From: Crambe crambe
Lineage: Eukaryota > Porifera > Demospongiae > Poecilosclerida > Crambeidae
Assembly: GCA_963924555.1 (NCBI GenBank)
Contig: OZ004590.1
Span: 682,001-746,000 of the forward strand
Direction of reading: 5' to 3'
DNA: 64,000 nt
Made by a program: the position numbers and the translations under genes. Position 1 is the first letter of the stretch, and the number at the start of each line of letters is the position of its first letter. This document shows, piece by piece, positions 35,223-46,100 of this stretch. The notes under the pieces are model-generated. The model was not told the DNA's origin and made no database searches. It worked only from the letters and a program-made list of their open reading frames with translations.

Positions 35223-35471
35223 AATACATATAGCAGCAGAACTTCTACAAGCATGCGCGCGCGCAGCGCAGAACTTATTATGATTACATCATTATTATCA
35301 TGACGTCATAATATTATTATTCTGCATCGATCGATCAGCAGTTTGGTTACTGCTAAGGCTATTATAATAAGCTATTAGTAATTTATAGAGACGACTAAAT
35401 GTAAGAAAATTTATCTAGCTACTTTAATTGTTCAGTAACAGCATTGGGAAGTCTTCGGTCCTGAATCATAT

Positions 35472-35562
35472 CTTGACCCTTGACCGAAACCCCGAAGAGC
35501 CGTTGACCATCTGACCGGAACAAAAAATCAATCTTGACCCCTTGACCTCACTTTGACCCCGG
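35472..35562. promoter_or_regulatory. Cluster of seven TGACC sites between the divergent genes
   Basis: TGACC occurs at about 35474, 35481, 35504, 35512, 35535, 35543 and 35553, several as TTGACC. TGACCY is the complement of a nuclear-receptor half site (RGGTCA). About 1.3 kb upstream of the gene 1 start; function is inference. Confidence 0.45.
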
Positions 35563-37317
35563 TCGCGAACGTATGTACAGAGTGAATGGGAGTGACCTCC
35601 CCCTGAGAGAGTGGTCAAATTCCATTTCTCCATGAATTAGGAATTTCATTTTTTGTGAATTGATAGTGCTAAGATGTATCATGATGCAAGTTCCTATTTT
35701 TTTCACAAAATTACTTCCAATAGTGTCATTTCATTGCAAGACCCCAAGAAGACATTTCCCCCCATGGAAAGAGTACTACAATATTTGATCTTTCCTGAGC
35801 CTAGATTCATGTGATATATTTCTACAGACTCAACTATTTGGTGAACAGCTGACGTATGCTAACACAGTATGGCAGCAAAGAAGTCAGAAATTGTGTTTGA
35901 TCAATGCATGCACACACTTTATTGATTTTTGATACAAGATAATATATACCATAAACATCTATTGAGTCAATGCATGTCTTATACTGAAGAGGAGAAATGG
36001 TTTTTGACCGCAATTAGTATTTTTATCAGCCATGATTTCATGCACTGAGAATTTATTTTAAAAGGTCTAGTAAAGTTATCAAGAGGAGGGTGAAGAAGTC
36101 GTTAAAATTTCATATAAGAAGTTTTCAGAAGTTGTGATAGCCATAAGTGGAGAGTAACCAGCACACAAACACACCTGCTTCTTTTTTTCCCATTAAAATT
36201 GTGCCCATTACGTCACTTCCGGTTTATTATTAAAAATTGACAGTGGCGATTCGACTGCCCCGCCCTCTAAGGGTCTACGTCTGGGGACGAGACTAATCAT
36301 CTGGAATGGATTCATATTGATAACCAAAGTGAATTTAATGCTGTTGTGTCCATTATCCAATCAGCTCTAGGTGGTCTCCCCACACTACATAACCATGGTG
36401 TCCAGCAATCAATCAGCTCCAGGTGGTCTCCCTACACCGCATACCTGTGATATCCAGCATAATCTACCTATGTTTCATAATAACATTGGGATCTTGCAAC
36501 ATTATGCACATGAATTACAAGCCGGCTCAATTCCTCCTTTTTTTACTTAGCAGGTGCCTTAATCATTATGTTGTGATGTTATAATGCTTAGTAAGTATCA
36601 TTGCGACATAATTATTCAGTAGAACTGGCTTGCTAGCTAGAACAGCACTCCGGGATCCCAGGCCAATGGTAACCATATACAGAGGGTGTGTCATGGAAGT
36701 CCAGTGCTCAGGTTACTGAGCATGCCTGCACCTCATAATTGCAATATTAGTTCACATCAACTTGGCCTGCATGCAAACAATTTTTCAGACCTGCACACTC
36801 AAGCTATCCAAAAAGGGGGTGGGGCTCACATCTGAAGGGTATTTCGGAAACCTTAAGGAGTTAACAAACAATAATGTTGTCGTGGGTAGATTGGGTGAGT
36901 AGAAAGGCAGTGACAAGATTTGGTGACCACAGACTTGTTCATGTCCGAGTAACAGGTAATATTCTTGATTTTGTGTCTGTGATAGAAAGATCACAACATT
37001 ATGTACTACACTGTAGTGATTTTTTTTCTCAACAATGCAGATTTTTGCTCACAGATAGCATAGTTTTGGTGATAGGAGGGTCAAATCATGACACCAGGAC
37101 CTTTATGCTGTGGTCTATCACATGCTCCATGGACGGGGAAATTAAACCCATCTAAGCCGATCATATGATGTACCACCACCCACTGATAACTATAACACTA
37201 ATGGCTATTTGGAAACATCAAGATGAACATCCACGTACTTTGTGACCACATCTATCATGCACACCTATGATACAGGCAACAATACCTGAACGAGTTGTCA
37301 TTTAGCACAGAGAAGTC
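35563..37317. other. Intergenic sequence between the divergent genes
   Basis: No exon recognised. Includes CCAATCAGCTC-type direct repeats near 36358-36420. Confidence 0.5.
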
Positions 37318-37977
37318 GGGAGGATTACACCATAAAAATAAAAATTTTAAAACGTCCATATCTTCATTATACTACCCCCTATAAGCTTGGTTTATGTCTC
37401 AAAAGAGAGCTCTCTTGTAGAGCTTTCCAATGGTGTACTTAGTTACAACTTTACACCCCCCCATATATGGAAGACCTGACATGACCTCATTAATTAACAC
37501 AATTCTTTTAAATTACCACATACTTAGGAGGCCTTTAATACTCCTATCATAGCTTCTATGGGCCTAGCTGCTTTGAATGAACGAAGGGATTTCAAGGGGG
37601 GGGGGGGGGGGGGTATAGTTCCAAAGAAAAAAAGGTAAATGTGAAAAAAGTGTCATTTTTTTACATCTCCCTTCATATGTTTGGAACCATACCCCCCCCT
37701 TGAAATCCCTTAGTTCATTCAAAGCAGCTAGGCCCATAGAAGCTATGATAGGAGTATCAAAGGCCTCCTAAGTATGTGGTAATTTAAAAGAATTGTGTTA
37801 ATTAATGAGGTCATGTCAGGTCTTCCATATATGGGGGGGTGTAAAGTTGTAACTAAGTACACCATTGGAAAGCTCTATAAGAGAGCTCTCTTTTGAGACA
37901 TAAATCAAGCTTATAGGGGGTAGTATAATGAAGATATGGACGTTTTAAAATTTTTATTTTTATGGTGTAATCCTCCC
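37318..37977. repeat. 660-bp near-perfect palindrome
   Basis: Arms of about 310 bp with a loop near 37630-37670. The arms start GGAGGATTACACCATAAA and contain a G or C run. They look almost identical, so the structure is recent or maintained. Fragments of the same sequence lie at 3640-3770 and 63355-63465. Confidence 0.88.
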
Positions 37978-37990
37978 TTATCAAGGTTTA

Positions 37991-38021
<31 letters not shown>

Positions 38022-38264
38022 TAATGTAGATGTGTATGCACTGTTAGGGACAAACTAAAAGGTTCAGCGTCTAAAGTGGCTAGAATTGATATATAAAATA
38101 AGGATGTGGATATACAGTATGTTCCCCAGTAGGTCTTCCTTCTGTTGATTTCCCTGCAACACAGAATGATGGGTACATTACGTAAATGTACAAGACAAGA
38201 AGAAAAAAACACTTACTAGATTTCAAGGATCCGATTAAAAGGTAAGAAATTGTGCTATGTCTTA

Positions 38265-39655
38265 GGAGCCAGTCTCCGAATAGAACGGCGAACAGCTTCC
38301 TACCTATAAAGACAGAGATGCAAATGAATGCAGTAACAATATGCAGTGGTTTACTAGTAACAGTTCATAAGAACGTACATGATTCTATTCCACTGCTATG
38401 CCCTCGGGTCCTTAGTCCAATCTCTAGATAGAACGGTAAACAGCTCTTTAACATTAAATACATGGATGCAGTAACAGTTTGTAGTGGTTTACTAGTAACA
38501 GTTCATAAGAACGTACATGATTCTATTCCACTGCTATGCCCTCGGGTCCTTAGTCCAATCTCTAGATAGAACGGTAAACAGCTCTTTAACATTAAATACA
38601 TGGATGCAGTAACAGTTTGTAGTGGTTTACTAGTAACAGTTCACAAGAAAAGAAGAATGTACATGATTTTATTTCACTCGGGTCCTTAGTCCAATCTCCG
38701 AATAGAATGGTGAACAGCTCTCTAGAGAAGTGTTACACGGATGCAGTAACATTAAATCCTTAGTCCAGTCTCCAAATAGAATGGTGAACAGCTCCCTAGC
38801 AATAAATAGAGAAGTGTACATGGATGCAGTAACAGTTTGCAGTGGTTTATTAGTAAGAAAAGAAGAACATACATGATTCTATTCCACTGTTATGCACTCG
38901 GGTCCTTAGTCCAATCTCCAAATAGAATGGTGAATGCTCCCTAGCATTAAATAGAGAAGTGTACATGAGATTCAGTAACAGTTTGCAGTGGTTTATTAGT
39001 AACAATTCACAAGAAAAGAAGAGCGTATATGATTCTATTCCACAGCTATGCCCTTGGGTCCTTAATCTCCAAATAGAATGATGAACAGCTTCCTAGCATT
39101 AAATAGAGATGTGTACATGGTGCAGTAACGGTTTGCAGTGGTTTATTAGTAACAATTCACAAGAAAAGAAGAACGTACATGATTCTATTCCACAGCTATG
39201 CCCTCGGGTCCTTAGTCCAATCTCCAAATAGAATGGTGAACAGCTCCCTAGCATTAAATAGAGAAGTGTACATGGATGCAGTAACAGTTTACAGTGGTTT
39301 ATTAGTAACAATTCACAAGAAATGAAGAACATACATGATTCTATGGCACTGGTATGCACTTAGGTCCTTAGTCCAATCTCCAAATAGAATGGTGAACAGC
39401 TCCCTAGCAATAAATAGAGAAGTGCACATGGATGCAGTAACAGTTTGCAGTGGTTTATTAGTAACAATTCACAAGAAAAAAAGAACAACATGATTCTATT
39501 CCACTGTTATGCACTCGAGTCCTTAGTCCAATCTCCAAATAGAATGGCGAACAGCTCTCTAGCATTAAATAGAGAAGTGTACATGGATGCAGTAACAGTT
39601 TGCAGTGGTTTATTAGTAACAGTTTACAGGAAAAAAAGAACTATGCTTTTTTCTA
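38265..39655 (+). repeat. About 155-bp satellite, nine copies
   Basis: A unit with GATGCAGTAACAGTTTGCAG, GATTCTATTCCACTGCTATG, CCTTAGTCCAATCTCC and AGAATGGTGAACAGCTCC. Copies are 130-160 bp apart. Lies between the two divergent gene starts, ending about 400 bp before the gene 2 start. Confidence 0.88.
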
Positions 39656-40051
39656 AAAATCAATAATAAATGCTACAGCATTTATGATATTCTTACTTAC
39701 CTATTCTCTGTTGTTCTGTAGTTGTTTCTTGATGGTATGATCATGCATTCTCGTGCTGGATCTCCAACTCGCTAGCTAGTACGTAGCTAGCTAGAGGGTT
39801 AATTAAATGAATTATGGTGACGTCATTTGGGTCCTAACGAATGGCCGATGGCCACAGTTTTAGTATACCTGTGGTCGATCACAAAAATTTTCTCGCGCGC
39901 TAACGTGCGCGCAGATTAGAAACAAAACCGAACCCTCCTTTTAATTTCCTGGATCCGCCACTGGACACACCCCTACCTTATATTCCTAGCTAAATTGTAG
40001 CCCACGTAACTGGGCCACGCCTCAATAATTATTACATTTATGTGTTGAAAG

Positions 40052-40127
40052 ATGGCAGTACTGCCACTGGATATCATCGTCTGTATGACTGTTATATTTC
40101 TACCCCTTGGCCAGTCCACACCAAAAA
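40052..40127 (+). CDS. Receptor gene 2, exon 1: start codon and signal peptide
   Basis: Begins MAVLPLDIIVCMTVIFLPLG, a hydrophobic leader, then QSTPK and one base of the next codon (phase 1), donor GTAAGT. It stands just after a short AT-rich stretch and has the same form as exon 1 of gene 1 (leader only, phase 1). Confidence 0.75.
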
Positions 40128-43100
40128 GTAAGTTGGGACTTTAGGCTGTCGTTGGCTAGCCAATGAGAGAGTGCGGTACAGTGAATAGCATTTTCATTTT
40201 TGGCTGGCATCATCACGAGTCTGATTAGTCAGACAAGAGTGGAAAGTGACCGCTTTATGTATTAGAGAGAAAAAATAGCCACCAATGTACGATAGGCGTG
40301 ATCACACAAATTCAACATGGCACAGAAGCTGTCTGAGACTGTTTAAGTGTTTTTGTTGGTTTTGTTTTTTCAAGCATAACTGACATACCAAGTAGAGCAG
40401 CATGCAGAGCATGTTACTTGTGCTTTGTTTAATAATAGTTATAGGGTAGGGTGTGAAAGTACCTTTGATCCTGGTGGAGGGGCATAGTCTGGCGGGCGAC
40501 AACCCCTGGTAAAAAATAGGGGTCTGGTAACACTGCTATACCGGACCAGAATGTGATCAGCACGAATTGAGGATGTCATCGCGGTCATGGAAAAAACCAC
40601 GATCAGCCACCTGCGCGATGCACATAACTTGTTCTTCAGTCACAGCACAAACTATAGATGGCTCAGGGGATCCAGAGCTGCAGATCTTGTCGAATGTCCA
40701 TAGCAAAGGCTTCCCCATACCCCGTAGGCAAGATCCCGAAAACATCTCTGAAACCTGCAACTGTAAATCTTTCAGGCGACCCGCCGCTACGCCAGACTAG
40801 GCGCTTTAGCTGACTCAACCTTCAAAGATTCAATTCAGGGCTCCATGCATGGAAGATCAATATGGCAGCAAGATTCAGCCATGTGGAAGTCGCTCTTTGG
40901 CTAATTAAATTCTTTGGTCGTGCTAATGATATTCACGATACCGCAACTTCCCTCCCCCCCCAGAATCATGGGGTAAAAACTGGTTCGGTATAGCGGTGTC
41001 ACCAAACCCCTATTTTTTACCAGGGGTCATCGCCCGCCAGACTGGGATGGGGCAGTGGTGGTGGCAGGGGGAAGTCAAGTGGTATGGCATGATTTGACCT
41101 GCACAATATAATTATTATGATGAGGCTACTCAGGTGGATGGCCTGCAAAAAGAGGTAAATCTCAGTAGTGCTCTCCAGAACAGCCTATGGAGTAACCTTC
41201 ACTGGCACCAGTGCCCTCAGGCCTACCTCAAGAACTGCCTACTGGTACCAGTGCCCTTCCCTTCCAGAACGGCCTACAGAATAACTGTCACTGGCACCAA
41301 TGCCCTTTGGGCCTACTCTCTCACTAGTGTCAGATTATTGAAGCTGGAAGGCCATACCTGATAGGCTAGGGCTAGGGCAGCTGATTATGACCTAGCTGCT
41401 TTTTGAGTGTCATGTTAGCTATAATACAGATGATAGTTAAAGCTGACTAGGTACCCACCTGAAGTACATAATGCCTGTACACACTGGTAAGCAGAGTCTC
41501 ATCTCTGAACTCTTAGATTGTATGGTAAAGATCGAGTAGTATAATTACCAATGATAGTTAAAGCTGACTAGATAGACTCTGTACACACTGCTTAGCAAAG
41601 TCTCATCTCTGTCTTCAATAAAGGCTTGCCGCTACAGGAGAAAGATAAATAAAGAATTCTGCTTGCACATCTTCTTAGATTGTATGGTAAAGATCGTCAA
41701 CATGGAGACGTTAGTACAAATTTCTGACCTGATGCACAGTCCAAAAACAAAGTAGATTCAGGCACTAAGTTAATAGCATGAAGAAGGACGAAGTTGCTTT
41801 AGAGATCCGTGATGGCAACGAAGCGCTGAGGTACTTGGGGATGGAATGCGCTTTGATTAATTATTTGCATTATGTTGTTTTTTTTCTACTTAGTATTTTT
41901 TTCTTTTTTCTTTCTTTTTTTCCCCAAGGGCAACCGCACACCAAGTATATTGGCATTTTAGAACCATAGATGCAAGGGGCAGGGAGTCTAGTTTCTTGCT
42001 ATAAAGCACCAACTGAAGCCCAGAGAAGAGCAACAGGGTACCGAAAGTAGCATAGATAGCTTGTTTTGTTTTAACCTCGTACCTAGGCCCACTTTTTTGT
42101 GGGACAGAGAAAAAACAAAAAGGCCTGGTATCAATTTTATACACATGCGCTCTCAGGGGGGAGGGGCAAAATGAAGGTTGAGCAAAATAAGGGGGGCAAG
42201 TGCTTGCGTGGGGAAAAATTTTCGGCCAAACCATGCCCACTTTTGCCTACACTCTTTTAGATAAACTGCACCCACAACAATGACTTATGTATTGTCAATG
42301 GACATTACCTACACATCATATCACCTATCAATATGTGTGCAGAGGAAGCTATACCAGCTCTAAGGACCTCTATTCTTTGATCCATTCTTTATAATGGCTC
42401 TTAGCCTTGAGGGACTCAGCCATGCTTATCTAACTAAGCATAGTACTACATAGAAGGCTTGTTGTATTAACTATGTCATATTACTGAAATCCCAATTCCC
42501 CTAAATGAACCCCTGCACATACAAAAAAATTTTTTGACCCCATACAAATAGAGCATAAACACGATTTTAAAGCCTTACAAATATTACTTGTGCAATGTAC
42601 AACATTTGAGTCACAGCAAGCGAGGGAGCAAGTATTCCTATAGGCTTTTGTGCTGATATTCATTTGCTTAGAAGATTTTGCTGTGAGTTATACGTATGTA
42701 AATAGCAGGCAGCTTAGATAAGCCATGTACCTGCTGTCCAAAGGCTGTAGAAATCAATCTTGCAATTACAAGTTGAGCATGTGCATTATGCACCCATGAC
42801 CTTTGACCCTCATTGACTTTAAAAGAAAATGGATGCTAATGCATAGTCTGGCGTCGCCAGCCCAGCTTTTCTTCTTTTTTGGGGGGACGGGGAAGAAAAG
42901 TGGTCTGGTGGCTCTAGCATCAACTACTTGTGTCGCCCGCGCGCACAGCTATAGCTGCGTCCCAATCAGATTGCTCTATTCAGTCACGTGAAGTAGTATT
43001 AATGTTGGCGAGACACACCCACTATTTATTCCAGGTTGGCAGAGCTAGAGCTATGGAGAGTAACCAAGAACTGTGTTTAAAGAGCTAGGAATACCTGGCC

Positions 43101-46100
43101 TGAAGCCTGAACGGCTGAAAGTTGTATCAGCGATTTTCAAGGGCGATGTGTTCGCAATTCTACCTACTGGCTTCGGAAAATTATTCAACACGCATGTATA
43201 TTGCAATTTAAATTATTTTTGAGAGAGCGCGCGGGTGTCACAAGTAGTTTATGCTAGAGCTCCCAGACCACTTTTCTTCCCCGTCCCAAAAAAAAAGAAG
43301 AAAAGCTGGGCTGGCGACGCCAGACTAGCTAATGCATGCGCAGTGGCCTACTCAATTTTCAAATGCAAGTGAAATCAGCAGTATGTAGGCCTGGGGCATT
43401 TGGAGTGTAGACCTAGATATACAAGTGAGCACAGGAAATTTCTTTAAATAAAAAAGGGATAGCCTAAAATCTGCAGCCTCGTATGAAAACAATCCCTAAA
43501 TTTGCATCCACTGCCTAGTTGTAAATATAGGGATTGTTTTCATACAAGGCTGCAGTACATTATACAACCTAGCTAGATTTTAGGCTATCCTTTTTATTTA
43601 GAAGAATTTTTTTGCGCTCACTTGTTTCTATCCTTTTTCTTAGTACTTGAACTTGAAAGTAAGTGTGGCAGTATTGATCGTCACTTCAACTGAGAGTATG
43701 CAGTGATTATTCATGAGTCTACAGTACAGTACTATACAAAGCCAGCTCTACTGTCTACATAAACCTTATCTTTTTCTTTTGTAGGTACATACACAGTCAG
43801 TGGTTGAAGAATTTGTTTAGCTATTTAAGTTTTGTCTATTATTTAATATCAAACTTTACAGCAACAGCAATGTAGCTAAATGACATGTGCATGGCATGGT
43901 GAAGTGAGCTGACTACACTGGCTATAATCAGAGAGTGCGGTAGCACTCTCTATGTAGGGATGACTTGGACGGCCACGTGTGCCGCCTATAGACTAATACA
44001 AAAGTGAAATTCTAGTTCCCCCACTTAGACCTAACAAAAGCTACCAGGGTGTCATCTGAGGGGGGTGCAGGGGAAGCTTCCCCCCCCCCCCCAAACAGCT
44101 CAACTGACGCAGCTTCACCCCCAAATTATTGCCAAATTTTAGGACAAAAATTACTTCTAAGTAGGATCCAAGCATTTTAAAAATACTTCTAAGTATTATT
44201 TTAAGCATTTTTGGCTTGGGAGCCCTCCCGCACCCCCACTACGCATTCCATACGCTTCCCCTCCAAGGTGGAATTCCTAGATGAAACCCTGGCTACTGTG
44301 AATGATTATCCAGCCTACTACAATGTGCAGACCAAGTTTCAGGACCAGGGAGCTTACCGTTTCAGAAATACGGCAAGCAGGTAAATCGCTGGATTCTTCT
44401 TCTTCTCTGTTATTATTATTCTTCTTCTTAGACAACCATATCTCTCGAACCACTCAAGCTACAGCTATGATTTCTGGATAAATCCACTCCAAATTCTACC
44501 AACTACGATCTTTTCTACTCATTGATCCTCGAAAGAGTCGATGAAAAAAGAGACACCGCACTCGACTAATTCAAATAGTGGAAGCCATCTTTTCCATAAT
44601 ACGCATGCGCATGTATTTGATATCCAATTATTCGAAATTATAATATTACTCAGCTGTCTCTAGCTAGCTAGCTAGATAATGATCATAGACTACTGTATCA
44701 ACTCGGGGATTTTAGATTCACCAATCGGTAGACTCTATTTCAGCATCTTTGACCTCCAAGTATAGCTCAACAATAACACAACACCTCAACTCGTTGCTTT
44801 GGAGAACTATTCTTCTTTCATCTGTCCCTGCATACACATAGAAAAATGAACTCTATACATAGCTAAAACATAGAAGAGAGGAAAAAAGATCAGGAACAAG
44901 TAAGGGGAAAAGCATTTCGTGAAATGAAAAAAGATGCCACTGCTCAAGAAAGTAAGGAAACAAGAATGATGGAAATGGGATCAATCTTTGTTCTGTATAT
45001 CCAGCCAACAACCCCTACATATACCCGACGTATATGTAGGGGTTGTTGGCTGGATATACAGAACAAAGATTGATCCCATTTCTTGTTTCCTTACTTTTTT
45101 GAGCCAGTGGTCATCTCTACATCTTTTTCATTTCACGAAATGCTTTTTCCCTTATTATTATTATCTATATAATAATGTGCTTGTCAGTGCGTACATACGT
45201 ACACAGTAAGTGCATCACAGTTAAAAATTGAGAAGGAAAAAAAACTTGGTTGAGTTGGGACTCAAGCCCGCATCCTTTATGCTTGGCACACAAGCACACT
45301 GCCACACGACTACAACAGTAACACTGTAATTAATTTATTTTTAAATGATTTTATACATCTTGCTGATGTTATTAGTATGCATAGACATGATTACATATGT
45401 GCATGCTCAAATATAAATATAATGGCGCGAAATTTCGGCTTAGAGGCATAAGTGAAGTTCAGGTGGAAACTAGAGGCACAAAAGTGGGAGAGCACGCTTC
45501 ACAGAAGATGAAAAATCAAGGGAGAGAGAGGCAGAAGTGAACTTCAGGTGGAAACTAGAAGAGAAAGGGAGAGGTAGAAAAGATGGAGAGCATGCTTCAC
45601 AGAAGATGAAAGATCGAGAGAGAGGCAAAAAGTTGGAGAGCATATACAGTCAGAGAGAGATAGAGACGTCAAAGAGTATGCTTGACGGAAGATGAAAGAG
45701 CAAGAGAAAGAGAAAGGCACAGAATGTGGGGAGAACAAGAGGCAAAAAAGTTGGAGAGCATGCTTCACAGAAGATGAAAGATCAAGGGAGAGAAAAGTTG
45801 GAGATAGCATGCAAGGGAGAGCTAAAGAGAGAGGCATAAGTGAAGTTCAGGTGGAAACTAGAGGCACAAAAGTGGGAGAGCACGCTTCACAGAAGATGAA
45901 AGATCAAGGAAGAGAGAGGCAGAAGTGAACTTCAGGTGGAAACTAGAAGAGAAAGGGAGATGCAGAAAAGATGGAGAGCATGCTTCACAGAAGATGAAAG
46001 ATCAAGAGAGAGAGAGGCAAAAAGTTGGAGAGCATATACAGTCAGAGAGAGATAGAGAAGTCAAAGAGTATGCTTGACGGAAGATGAAAGAGCAAGAGAA

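Noticed and set aside
40567..40760. Longest frames of the 40.5-kb element taken as a protein
   Set aside because: The frame that matches a known family is a different, shorter one (RecQ-like Walker A); the longer frames are shadows.
41134..41361. 75-codon frame with ITVTGTNALW that recalls an Ig or FN3 strand
   Set aside because: It comes from a local tandem repeat of CACTGGCACCAGTGCCCT-type units; no cysteines and no splice sites in the right phase.
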